Source: a virus
Virus record (IMG/VR): IMGVR_UViG_3300034198_017309
Location: 1 to 31,381 of that record
Reading direction: 5' to 3' (one strand)
Length of the DNA stretch: 31,381 nucleotides
In this document: piece by piece, positions 1 through 6,253 of the stretch
Layout: the number at the start of each line of letters is the position of its first letter
How positions within the stretch are numbered: the first letter of the stretch is position 1
The notes under the pieces: generated by a model
Database searches by the model: none
The model's input: only the letters and a program-made list of their open reading frames with translations
What the model was told of the DNA's origin: nothing
Made by a program: the position numbers and the translations under genes

Positions 1-2
1 CC

Positions 3-482
3 TCAAGCTGCGGATTTCATGCGCCGCGCCATGAGATCGGCGCGGATCGTGGTGGCGATGGTCTGGACCATAGCAAACTCGTCCATGATCGTGGTGTCAG
101 CAATTGGCGCCGGCAAGGGTTCACCCTCCAGGCGGGCGCCTTCGGCGGCCTGGTCGGCGCGCACCCACAGGGAGCGAACGCGGCCCAAGCCGTCAATCGT
201 ATCGTCCATCTTGGGCACTTTGCGGCCAGCTTCGGCGCCAGGGCTATTCCAGGCGCGCTTTTGGTGGCTGGCGTGGATGAAGAACGAAGCGTCGGGCCAG
301 AGCAGCGCCACGGCTTGCCCAAAGCGCCGGATTGCAGGCTCGATTTCATCCGCCTTGCGGATCGTGACCAGCAGCCGGGGAAGCTGATGGGCGAGGGAAA
401 GGTTGATTGTCATGCCCCATTCGCCGGAAACGGCGGGATTGGCGGAGACTGCCATAAGGCAGGGTGGCTTCGCTAGGTTCAT
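3..482 (-). CDS. Hypothetical phage protein, 159 aa
   Basis: Last visible gene of the leftward operon. I do not recognise the family. The protein is soluble-looking, with no signal peptide or membrane segment. It has a mixed alpha/beta N-terminal half (a stretch around MTINLSLAHQLPRLLVTIRK, then FFIHASH near residue 70) and a charged helical C-terminus. The start at 482 is preceded by AAGGAA eight bases upstream, a better ribosome site than the one before the in-frame Met at residue 24. It is separated by about 140 bases from the gene upstream in the operon. The function is unknown; that it is real is supported by the ribosome site, the strand and its place in the operon. Confidence 0.6.
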   Translation of the reverse strand: MNLAKPPCLMAVSANPAVSGEWGMTINLSLAHQLPRLLVTIRKADEIEPAIRRFGQAVALLWPDASFFIHASHQKRAWNSPGAEAGRKVPKMDDTIDGLGRVRSLWVRADQAAEGARLEGEPLPAPIADTTIMDEFAMVQTIATTIRADLMARRMKSAA

Positions 483-515
483 TGTGCGGGTTCCTTGTTC
501 GAGGCTGGATTGCCT

Positions 516-543
516 CGCCGGGCTGGCGAGTGCCAGCCGGGCG
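516..543. other. GC-rich hairpin between two leftward genes
   Basis: Near-perfect 12-bp inverted repeat: CGCCGGGCTGGC at 516-527 and GCCAGCCGGGCG at 532-543, with a 4-base loop GAGT and one mismatched pair. It lies in the only longer gap of the leftward operon (483-620). On the minus strand it has no T-run after it, so it is not a classical intrinsic terminator. It could shape mRNA decay or translation of the 3-482 gene. Nothing else is visible in this gap. Confidence 0.35.
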
Positions 544-620
544 AAGGGCGCGACGCGGCGCCAGGTATGGGCTGGCGCCGGTTGGTGGGTCTCTCGCGCG
601 GTGGAAAGAAACGGGCATGG

Positions 621-929
621 TCAATTCACCGCATTTGACGCGGGCGCCGTGCTGGTTACGCGCTGGTTTTGTCGCGCCATCTCGGCCAACTCGGTCAGGT
701 GGCGGTCGTATTCCAGTTCCGCCATGCCCTTCATTGCAACCAACAGGCCCTCAAGCTTTTGCTCAAGCCCAACCGGCCCACTTTGGCGAATGACCAGCAT
801 GATGGCGGCAAGGGCGGCTGACAGGGCAAGCGTCGGCGGGCGGAGCCCTATCGCTTGGTTAGATTGGATCAGGGTTTCAACCTGGGCTTCAGCGCAAATC
901 CGCATGGTCACGGCTTCGGACGCGCTCAT
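621..929 (-). CDS. Hypothetical protein, 102 aa
   Basis: A small helical protein of unknown function. Residues about 32-50 (PTLALSAALAAIMLVIR) are moderately hydrophobic, possibly a buried or amphipathic helix. A charged helix follows around residues 60-90 (GMAELEYDRHLTELAEMARQ). A GGAGG eight bases before the start at 929 supports this start. The start overlaps the stop of the 926-1219 gene by 4 bases (ATGA), so the two are probably translationally coupled. I recognise no family. Confidence 0.65.
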   Translation of the reverse strand: MSASEAVTMRICAEAQVETLIQSNQAIGLRPPTLALSAALAAIMLVIRQSGPVGLEQKLEGLLVAMKGMAELEYDRHLTELAEMARQNQRVTSTAPASNAVN

Positions 930-1219
930 TGGCCGGCCTCCGCCTCAAGCGGCTCAAGCAGCGCGCGGGCCGTGTCATCCACAGGCAGCACGTCGCTTTC
1001 CTCAAGATCGTCGTGAATCTCGGGACATTCCGCGTCTTGGATTTCCGAGACAGGTTCCCATTCCACAGATTGCGTGTGTCCAAAATCGAGTGCGGATCGC
1101 GCTAGGCTGATAGCCTCGGCTTGGCTTCCGGCCTTCACGCGGATCGCGCCGGGTTGGATCGCGTGGTGAACCACGCGGGAGATTGGCACTAGCCACTCGG
1201 GCTTGTCGGGGTTGCTCAT
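926..1219 (-). CDS. Hypothetical acidic protein, 97 aa
   Basis: A short acidic protein. The N-terminal part (PEWLVPISRVVHHAIQPGAI) leads into what looks like a small alpha/beta unit up to about residue 50. The C-terminal 45 residues are strongly acidic (DAECPEIHDDLEESD) and probably disordered. GGAG lies nine bases before the start at 1219. It overlaps the next gene by ATGA at 926-929. I know no family for it. Phage early operons often hold small acidic proteins that mimic nucleic acid or inhibit host proteins, but nothing here proves that role. Confidence 0.65.
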   Translation of the reverse strand: MSNPDKPEWLVPISRVVHHAIQPGAIRVKAGSQAEAISLARSALDFGHTQSVEWEPVSEIQDAECPEIHDDLEESDVLPVDDTARALLEPLEAEAGQ

Positions 1220-1285
1220 TCGTGTGGTCTCCGTGGCGGCTTGATTGCCGTGTCAGCCTCGCGTCGCGGCGGGGCTGGCAAGGCA

Positions 1286-1301
1286 GGGGGCCGAAGCCCC
1301 C
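1286..1301 (-). other. Extra-stable UUCG tetraloop hairpin after the 1310-1690 gene
   Basis: On the minus strand the RNA reads GGGGGC-UUCG-GCCCCC: a perfect 6-bp GC stem closed by a C(UUCG)G tetraloop. It starts 8 bases after the stop codon of the 1310-1690 gene. A looser outer CTGGC/GCCAG pairing surrounds it. There is no following T-run, so it may act as a partial terminator, a 3'-end stabiliser or a processing boundary within the leftward operon. Confidence 0.4.
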
Positions 1302-1309
1302 GGCCAGGG

Positions 1310-1690
1310 TTACAGAAGCGCAGCTTGGCGCGGCGGTTTCGTGGCTTGCGGCTCCGGCTGCGCCAGCACAGGCGGGCGCCCCGATAGCTGCATGGTGGCG
1401 CCAGCCCGAATGTGTGGGCTGGACGGGTTCCTTGGGTCTGAGGACCAAGGGATAGCCAGCGCAATCTCGCGTTGGTGGCTTTCCATGGTGAACCGCGCCA
1501 GGGCTTCCGCCACTTTTTCCGGGCCGTGCTTCTTGTGGCGCCGGTAAACATAGAGGGCTTGAACCGTGCAATACTGGTTTGGACCCTCCTGAAACGCGGC
1601 GCGCACAATCGCGGGCAGCGCGTCGTAGGCGTCCATTTGCGAGGTCTTTTTGGGCTTGCGGCGCACTAGCCGGGCGTTTGATTGGGCCAT
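1310..1690 (-). CDS. Hypothetical protein, basic N-terminus, 126 aa
   Basis: Residues 1-80 form a compact, probably helical domain. It has a basic head (RRKPKKTSQMDAYDALP), then VRAAFQEGP, a Tyr/His-rich stretch (YVYRRHKKHGPEKVAEALAR) and FTMESHQREIALA. The C-terminal 40 residues are Pro/Gln/Ala-rich and look disordered. The 'DAYDALP…R' opening recalls small alphaproteobacterial proteins of the DUF6525 kind, but this is only a resemblance from memory. GGAGG seven bases before the start at 1690 fixes the start. It follows the small 1694-1852 gene after 3 bases. A role in nucleic-acid binding is possible but unproven. Confidence 0.65.
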   Translation of the reverse strand: MAQSNARLVRRKPKKTSQMDAYDALPAIVRAAFQEGPNQYCTVQALYVYRRHKKHGPEKVAEALARFTMESHQREIALAIPWSSDPRNPSSPHIRAGATMQLSGRPPVLAQPEPQATKPPRQAALL

Positions 1691-1693
1691 GGT

Positions 1694-1852
1694 TTAGCCT
1701 CCGACCCAGGGGCAGGCCGGCATGGTGGCCATGCCCACAATGACGACAGCAATCGGGGCCAGGGCGAGGGCGATTAAGCCCGCGCCAATGAACAAGGTTT
1801 CCCAGCGCCGGATTGGCGGGGGTGACGGGTGCAGGCGGCGGTATTGGCTCAC
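1694..1852 (-). CDS. Small single-pass membrane protein, GTG start, 52 aa
   Basis: A gene easily missed because it is short and starts with GTG. It reads (M)SQYRRLHPSPPPIRRWETL, then a hydrophobic segment (FIGAGLIALALAPIAVVIVG, residues about 21-40), ending ACPWVGG. The positive residues lie before the membrane segment, so the N-terminus should stay in the cytoplasm. Its GTG overlaps the TGA of the 1849-2613 gene as GTGA, the same coupling style used throughout this operon, and GAGGT lies upstream. The next gene starts 3 bases after its stop. The family is unknown. Small membrane proteins in early phage operons may act in superinfection exclusion or host take-over, but that is speculation here. 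Confidence 0.6.
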   Translation of the reverse strand: MSQYRRLHPSPPPIRRWETLFIGAGLIALALAPIAVVIVGMATMPACPWVGG

Positions 1853-2613
1853 AGCGCCACCTCGCTCAGATCAGTGATAAGGCGCATAGCCTCGCCGGTA
1901 GGCGGGTGCGGGTGCCATTCCCGCACGGCGGCGGCCATCGCAGCGCAGCGGGGCGCGGCTTTCGCGCTCCATTGCCGGTTTGCCTCGGGCATTGCGGCAT
2001 TGGCTGCATTCCCGGCGAATTGAGCGGCGTAGTATTCGTGGCCTTCCGTCAGGTGGCGCCAGCCCTGAGTAACCTCGGCATCGGTGAACAGGCGGGGGAA
2101 GGCGCAGGCCACAATGCCCCATTGGTCCACATCGTCAAACCAACGCGATTCAGGATCAGGCCGCGCCGCGCGCACAGCCTCGGGAATGCTTGGCAGAAAA
2201 CGGGGGCAGAGTTCCATGCCTCCATGCCCAGGGGTTCCCCATGCCTTCAGATGAACGCCACCTAAAGCGCCAAGGGCATCTTCTTGTGGAGTTTCCAACC
2301 AGCCGAAGCTTGTCAGGCGGTCAGGCTGGCCCCAGGGCGTATAGCTATGGCGCAGCATGGGTAGATCAGGGCGCACGGCGCGAATGAATAGCCCCGCCAT
2401 GGGGTCAGCCCACAGCGCCACGTCACGATTGCGCTGCATCCGCCAAATATCGGTATGGCAGTAGCGGAGGTTCAATCCGTCGAATCGGCGCAAGGCGGCT
2501 TCCACCGTCGTCAGGATCGGCCCGGCGCCTTCGCGTCCAAGCAATACCTTGATACGGCGCTCCCCGGCGTTAAGCCGGGAGAGCAGGCCGGTGTCTTTCA
2601 GGGCGGCGCTCAT
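1849..2613 (-). CDS. Hypothetical protein, 254 aa
   Basis: The largest product of the leftward operon, and I cannot assign a family. It is rich in Trp, His and Arg. Notable stretches are RFDGLNLRYCHTDIWRMQRN near residues 43-62, RHSYTPWGQPDR near 88-99, a Gly-rich turn GTPGHGGMELCPRF near 125-139, and WFDDVDQWGIVACAFPRLF near 157-175. It has no membrane segment or signal peptide. It overlaps both neighbours by 4 bases (2610-2613 and 1849-1852), so it is almost certainly co-translated with them. The many aromatic and acidic residues suggest a folded enzyme-like or binding domain, but no catalytic motif is clear. Confidence 0.65.
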   Translation of the reverse strand: MSAALKDTGLLSRLNAGERRIKVLLGREGAGPILTTVEAALRRFDGLNLRYCHTDIWRMQRNRDVALWADPMAGLFIRAVRPDLPMLRHSYTPWGQPDRLTSFGWLETPQEDALGALGGVHLKAWGTPGHGGMELCPRFLPSIPEAVRAARPDPESRWFDDVDQWGIVACAFPRLFTDAEVTQGWRHLTEGHEYYAAQFAGNAANAAMPEANRQWSAKAAPRCAAMAAAVREWHPHPPTGEAMRLITDLSEVAL

Positions 2614-2804
2614 GCTGTAACCTCCGCGTTTTGGGTTTCCTGAAGGTCAAGCCAGAAGGCTTTGACCAAAAGCCACTCGCGCGGGGGCATCTTGAAGCCC
2701 CAGCGGGCAGCGCGGGCGCAGGCAAGCGCAGCGCGTTCGATCCAAGTGTCGTCAGCGTCGCGGGCGCGCTCCAACACGTCTTGGCAGATTTGGAGATTGG
2801 TCAT
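2610..2804 (-). CDS. Hypothetical small helical protein, 64 aa
   Basis: A short, mostly helical protein (CQDVLERARDADDTWIERAA, then ARAARWGFKMPPREWLLVKAF). No family is recognised. It overlaps the upstream gene by ATGA at 2801-2804 and the downstream gene at 2610-2613. That tight packing is the main reason to believe it is translated. Confidence 0.6.
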   Translation of the reverse strand: MTNLQICQDVLERARDADDTWIERAALACARAARWGFKMPPREWLLVKAFWLDLQETQNAEVTA

Positions 2805-3055
2805 TGGCCAACCCCTTCACCCGCATGGCGCTCCACCTGGGCGATAAACTCCAGCGCAGCGCCACGAGACAGGCTAAGGACGTTTCGGCTTTCGGGGCGA
2901 CCAATATGCACCTCGACAAAGCCCTGCGGCGCCACCTTTGGGTGTCCAGGCTGGAAGGTGGCGTATTGGATGCGGCGCCCACGTTGACGAGGCACAACGC
3001 ACCCAGCCAGCCGATTGATGTCCGCCACAAGGCGATCCATGGCGGCGGCGTTCAT
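2801..3055 (-). CDS. Hypothetical protein, 84 aa
   Basis: A small alpha/beta protein: an N-terminal helix (AAMDRLVADINRLAGCVVP), a basic RQRGRR turn, two likely strands (QYATFQPG and GFVEVHIGRPE), and a C-terminal helix (RGAALEFIAQVERHAGEG). The pattern would suit a small nucleic-acid or protein-binding fold, but no family is recognised. It overlaps neighbours by ATGA at 3052-3055 and 2801-2804. Confidence 0.6.
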   Translation of the reverse strand: MNAAAMDRLVADINRLAGCVVPRQRGRRIQYATFQPGHPKVAPQGFVEVHIGRPESRNVLSLSRGAALEFIAQVERHAGEGVGQ

Positions 3056-3399
3056 GCTGCACCGCCTTCAATCTCGGCTGCGATGTCATTGGCGGAACGT
3101 CCGGTAGCATCACGCAGGGCGGAGATTGCCGTGTCGTAAGCGGGTCGCGTGTCAGAACCTAAGCCGATTTCTTCCAGGCGGTTTGCAATGGCCCATAGCG
3201 CAGCCAGCATCTTCGGCGCGGCTTCAATAAGCCTCGCGTCAGCGTCACGCTGGGCCAGCAGGTCGCGGCCACGCTCCAGAGCGTATTCCACGCGCGCCTT
3301 GCCGGGATGGTCCAGCACAGCCGGACCAACACGCAACGCGCCATACGCGCCCTTCGTGATGGCCCATGGCGCGGGGGTGAAAGATGCAACCTTGTCCAT
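3052..3399 (-). CDS. Hypothetical phage protein, first gene of leftward operon (115 aa)
   Basis: Resembles a widespread type of small phage protein: FTPAPW near the N-terminus, a variable beta-like middle, then a helix with DARLIEAAPKMLAALWAIAN. No biochemical role is established for that type that I know of. I prefer the ATG at 3399 because GGAAGG lies 11 bases before it. The upstream in-frame ATG at 3420 (adding 7 residues) abuts a palindrome and has no ribosome site. It is the promoter-proximal gene of the leftward operon, directly under the promoter at 3453-3482, and overlaps the next gene by ATGA. Confidence 0.7.
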   Translation of the reverse strand: MDKVASFTPAPWAITKGAYGALRVGPAVLDHPGKARVEYALERGRDLLAQRDADARLIEAAPKMLAALWAIANRLEEIGLGSDTRPAYDTAISALRDATGRSANDIAAEIEGGAA

Positions 3400-3422
3400 A
3401 TCAGTGAGAACCTTCCGCATCC

Positions 3423-3446
3423 GATAGAAGCCCCATCGCTTCTATC
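3423..3446. promoter_or_regulatory. 9-bp palindrome, candidate operator of the leftward operon
   Basis: Perfect inverted repeat GATAGAAGC (3423-3431) / GCTTCTATC (3438-3446) around a 6-base centre. It begins where the leftward transcript is predicted to start and ends just before the first open frame. It would therefore either bind a dimeric repressor or form a hairpin at the extreme 5' end of the mRNA. A second short repeat, CAGATACCA, occurs at 3461-3469 and 3533-3541. What is seen is the symmetry and position; the operator role is inference. Confidence 0.45.
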
Positions 3447-3452
3447 CGCATC

Positions 3453-3482
3453 AGTATAGTCAGATACCAACACGGATAGCAA
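3453..3482 (-). promoter_or_regulatory. Sigma70-like promoter for the leftward operon
   Basis: Read on the minus strand: -35 TTGCTA (3477-3482), an 18-base spacer and -10 TATACT (3453-3458), five of six matches to the -10 consensus. Transcription would start near 3446, at the edge of the palindrome, and run into the nine-gene operon. The surrounding DNA is AT-rich compared with the rest of the window, as expected for a promoter region. No equally good rightward promoter was found here. Confidence 0.5.
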
Positions 3483-3639
3483 GATAAAAAGAACGATACT
3501 CACGCTACTATATGTAGTGAAGAAAAACCGCGCAGATACCAGATTTTGCTTTACAAAGTATCCAAAATGCAAGAGGGCTTTCGCCAAGATCGAAAAAGTG
3601 CGCCGAGCGAAAATGAGAAAGGGGGGATCAAGGGGGGAA

Positions 3640-3890
3640 TGAGCAATCAGACCGAACCCCACCTCCCGAAAACAGGTTGCTGAGGGATCAGGTAATCCGC
3701 ACACACGCGCGGGAAGCCCCCCAAACAGCCAGGGGACAGCCCAAAGGCCCCGCCAAAGCCCCACCACAGGGCAGGCAAGCCCACACGCACCAACAACCAG
3801 CCTCTCAGGCCGATCTAGCCGATACCAGGCCCGCTAAACCGCATCTAACGCGCCCACAGAGGCAGCAAAAGCCCCGAAAACCACAGGAAA
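3640..3890. other. C/A-rich, G-poor non-coding leader in the divergent region
   Basis: The 470 bases between the leftward operon and the first rightward gene hold the promoter and palindrome on the left, then this stretch. On the plus strand it is dominated by C and A, with many CCCC, CCAAA and CACAC runs and few T. A 108-codon frame crosses it, but its product is only basic, Pro/Gln-rich low complexity, so I treat the stretch as non-coding. A long C-rich, G-poor RNA leader is the composition favoured by Rho. It could instead be part of a replication or packaging signal. Confidence 0.4.
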
Positions 3891-4361
3891 ATGGAAGAAA
3901 CCGCCCCAACGCGCGCAACCGCGACAAAAGCCTCATCAAGCAAGAAAAGAGGGGGGACGGTTCCGCCATCCGACAGAAATCCGGTCAAGGTCGTGGTGGA
4001 TGATGAAGCCCGCGCCTTGGCCGCCATGATGATCGAGCAGGTGGCCGATCCAGACCGGATTGCGCGGGAACTCGGGGGCAGCATCACCCAGGCGGCGGCC
4101 TCGCTGCTGGCCAGCGCCACCGCCAAAGGGCCGGCGGCTATCCCAAGCCTGACAATCCTGGGGCGGATCATCGGCGCCACCTGGGCGGAGAAGCGCACTG
4201 AGGCAGGGAACAAGGCGGCAGGCAACGCGGCGCTCGTCGCGGCGCTCCAATCGGCGCTGTCGCAGCCTCGGGAGCCGGTCAAAGTTGTGCCATCCATGCC
4301 TGGCGGGCTGAAATCCGCCACACCGACGAGGGCGGAGACCGTCGAAACCCTGGGCTTCTAG
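3891..4361 (+). CDS. Possible terminase small subunit (156 aa, unproven)
   Basis: Placed directly before the large terminase gene and similar in size to small terminase subunits (P22 gp3 is about 160 aa), which bind the packaging site and hand DNA to the large subunit. The N-terminal 30 residues are Thr/Ser/Lys-rich and disordered. Residues about 36-60 (DDEARALAAMMIEQVADPDR) followed by IARELGGSITQAAASLL could form a helical DNA-binding unit. A helix with WAEKRTEAGNKAAGNAALVA and a Pro-rich tail follow. No family motif is decisive, so the role rests on position and size. The start is uncertain: the ATG at 3891 has AGGA only 3 bases before it, and a later start near 3990-4030 is possible. Confidence 0.45.
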   Translation: MEETAPTRATATKASSSKKRGGTVPPSDRNPVKVVVDDEARALAAMMIEQVADPDRIARELGGSITQAAASLLASATAKGPAAIPSLTILGRIIGATWAEKRTEAGNKAAGNAALVAALQSALSQPREPVKVVPSMPGGLKSATPTRAETVETLGF

Positions 4362-4403
4362 GCTTTTAAGCGGGTAGCGCGCCGGTTCTAGGAACATGCG
4401 CGC
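4359..4403 (+). repeat. Terminase-flanking motif, left copy
   Basis: Left copy of a spaced element found on both sides of the large terminase gene. TAGGCTTTTA (4359-4368), which includes the stop codon of the preceding gene, is followed at an offset of exactly 34 bases by AACATGCGCGC (4393-4403). A GGTT lies between at 4384. In this copy GCGCGC-cc-GGTTC and GAAC-at-GCGCGC also fold back on each other around a TAG loop. Confidence 0.55.
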
Positions 4404-4469
4404 TATGAGGCAGGCCACTTTGCCGGGTTGAAGGCGGCCCAAGTAGGCCGGCGACCGGAAGGGGTGGCA

Positions 4470-4513
4470 GGCAGGCAGGGGCGGCAAGCGGGGTCGTGGG
4501 GCAGGCAGGGGCG
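4470..4513 (+). repeat. Direct repeats in G-rich non-coding DNA
   Basis: The 14-mer GGCAGGCAGGGGCG occurs at 4470-4483 and again at 4500-4513, 30 bases apart, inside a roughly 250-base non-coding stretch (4404-4651) that is extremely G-rich on the plus strand. Nothing protein-like was found there. Its position just before the large terminase gene would suit a packaging (pac/cos) or replication signal, but that is inference. Confidence 0.45.
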
Positions 4514-4593
4514 AGAGCGGGCGGCGAGGGCGGGCGAACGGACGGCGGGCGCGGCCTGGCACGGCGGCCACCCCCCCGGCACACCGAAAGCGA

Positions 4594-4636
4594 GGGGGTG
4601 GGGGTCTAATCATAACCCCCCCCGATTATTTTTTCT
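4594..4636 (+). terminator. Probable intrinsic terminator upstream of the large terminase gene
   Basis: GGGGGT at 4600-4605 can pair with ACCCCC (4615-4620), with further G/C pairs outside it, around a 9-base loop. This is followed by GATTATTTTTTCTTG, a T-rich tract. The G-runs (GGGGGTGGGGG) could alternatively form a quadruplex. If it works, the terminase gene needs its own promoter or antitermination. Confidence 0.45.
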
Positions 4637-4651
4637 TGTAGGGGGTGGGTT

Positions 4652-6211
4652 TTGGGTCGTCGTCGTGTTGAGGCTGTTGGTGCGGAGGATTTGGAAGCTG
4701 CGCTGGTTGCTGATGTTGCGGCGTGTGTGAATGATCCTTTGTTGTTTGTTCGGACGATGTTTCCTTGGGGTGAGAAGGGGACGTTGTTGGAGCGTGAGGA
4801 TGGGCCGGACGATTGGCACGTCGAGATTTTGACGATGGTTGCGGAGGATTTGGCGAAGGGTGCCAGCCTTGACGGTGCGTTGAGGTATGCGGTTGCGAGT
4901 GGTCATGGTGTTGGCAAGACTACTTTGGTCGCTTGGATAATTCTTTGGTTCATGAGTACGCGACCTAATCCGCAGATTGTGGTGACTGCCAATACGGTTT
5001 CTCAGTTGACGACCAAGACCTGGCGCGAGTTGGCCAAGTGGCATCGGATGGTCAGGAATGCGGGTTGGTTTTCGTGGAGTGCGCAGAAGTTTTCGTTGAA
5101 GGCTGCGCCTGAGACTTGGTGTGCCAATGCGGTGCCCTGGTCCAAGGAGCGGGCTGAGGCGTTTGCTGGTACGCACGAGACGCATGTGTTGCTGATATTT
5201 GATGAGGCGTCTGCCATTGAAGATTTGATTTGGGAAACGGCTGAGGGTGCGCTGACGACGACGGGTGCGATGTGGTTTGCGTTCGGGAATGGGACGCGGA
5301 ATACCGGCCGTTTTCGGGAGTGCTTTCGTCGGTTCCGGCATCGGTGGCGTGTGCTGACGGTGGACAGCCGGAAGGCGAAGAAGGCTGACCAGGGGCAGAT
5401 TGCCCAGTGGGTTGAGGATTACGGCGAGGATTCGGATTTTGTTCGGGTTCGCGTGAAGGGTGAGTTTCCTCGGGCTGCCAGTAGCCAGTTCATTGCTGAG
5501 GATTTTGTGGAGGCGGCGCGGGCTCGGTATCGGGCGCTGTTGCGGCGCAAGCGCGAGCGTATGGGTGAATTGGCGGAGCAGGGGGCTCCGGTGCGGGTGT
5601 CGCTGGCTGAGGATGCGCCGGCCTGGGCGCCGCTGATTATGAGTGTGGACGTTGCGCGCTTTGGCGACGATCAGAGTGTGATCGGGTTGCGCCGCGGCAA
5701 TTTGTTTATGGTTCATGCCAAGTATCGGGGCAAGGACACGCAGGAATTGGCTTTGTTGGTTGCTGAGGCGATCAATAGCCTGGGGCCGGATGCGGTGTTT
5801 GTGGATGCGGTTGGTGTGGGTGGTGGTGTTGTGGATGGTCTCAAGCGCCTTGGCTATGAGGTCGAGAGCGTGATGGGCTCGATGAAGCCTTTGGATGAGA
5901 CCAAGTTTTTCAACCGCCGTGTTGAAATGTGGCATTCGGTTCGGGAGTGGCTGAAGGACGGTGGAATTATCGAGGACAGCGACGAGCTGCGCGATGATCT
6001 GACTGGCCCTGAGTATGGGTTTGACAGCAAGAGCCGGTGGCAATTGGAAACCAAGGACGACATGAAGGCGCGCGGCTTGCCTTCTCCGGACGTTGGCGAT
6101 TGCTTGGCTATGAGTTTCTTCATGCCGGTTGCGCCGCGCAAGATGGCGGATTCTGTGGTGGCGAAATTGCTTGCCAGCCAAACCAGCCAAACATCGCATA
6201 TGGCCTATTAG
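4652..6211 (+). CDS. terL: Terminase large subunit (TerL), 519 aa
   Basis: The DNA-packaging motor: an ATPase that pumps DNA into the prohead at the portal, fused to a nuclease that cuts the concatemer. Visible motifs are Walker A GHGVGKTT (residues 84-91), Walker B LLIFDEAS (180-187), and the coupling motif FGNGTRNTGRF (about 211-221). In the RNase H-like nuclease domain, DVARFGDD starts at D333, VFVDAVGVGGG is near 382-392, and an acidic DVGD lies close to the C-terminus. Length is normal for the family. The start is a TTG at 4652 with a G-rich ribosome site (AGGGGG) before it; no in-frame ATG or GTG precedes it. Base use is odd: codons end in T or G far more than in the portal and capsid genes, with many GTT, TTG and GGT, suggesting a different origin. 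Confidence 0.93.
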   Translation: MGRRRVEAVGAEDLEAALVADVAACVNDPLLFVRTMFPWGEKGTLLEREDGPDDWHVEILTMVAEDLAKGASLDGALRYAVASGHGVGKTTLVAWIILWFMSTRPNPQIVVTANTVSQLTTKTWRELAKWHRMVRNAGWFSWSAQKFSLKAAPETWCANAVPWSKERAEAFAGTHETHVLLIFDEASAIEDLIWETAEGALTTTGAMWFAFGNGTRNTGRFRECFRRFRHRWRVLTVDSRKAKKADQGQIAQWVEDYGEDSDFVRVRVKGEFPRAASSQFIAEDFVEAARARYRALLRRKRERMGELAEQGAPVRVSLAEDAPAWAPLIMSVDVARFGDDQSVIGLRRGNLFMVHAKYRGKDTQELALLVAEAINSLGPDAVFVDAVGVGGGVVDGLKRLGYEVESVMGSMKPLDETKFFNRRVEMWHSVREWLKDGGIIEDSDELRDDLTGPEYGFDSKSRWQLETKDDMKARGLPSPDVGDCLAMSFFMPVAPRKMADSVVAKLLASQTSQTSHMAY

Positions 6212-6253
6212 GCTTTTAGCAAAATGAGGGCGGTTGCCCACTAACATGCGCGC
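6209..6253 (+). repeat. Terminase-flanking motif, right copy
   Basis: Right copy of the element at 4359-4403. TAGGCTTTTA (6209-6218, again including the upstream stop codon) and AACATGCGCGC (6243-6253) are separated by the same 34-base offset, with GGTT at 6232. The sequence between differs, so the two outer blocks are the conserved parts. Confidence 0.55.

Noticed and set aside
346-624. 92-codon minus-strand frame starting at 624 with an ATGA overlap
   Set aside because: The overlap looks tempting, but it covers 137 bases of the better supported 3-482 gene and gives an Arg/Pro-rich product; the 3-482 gene has its own ribosome site.
3159-3767. 202-codon minus-strand frame over the leftward promoter
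   Set aside because: It crosses the promoter and palindrome and overlaps the 3052-3399 gene in another frame; the hydrophobic stretch comes from AT-rich promoter DNA.
3677-4003. 108-codon plus-strand frame in the divergent region
   Set aside because: TTG start without a good ribosome site, basic Pro/Gln low-complexity product, overlaps the start of the 3891 gene; better explained by the C/A-rich composition.
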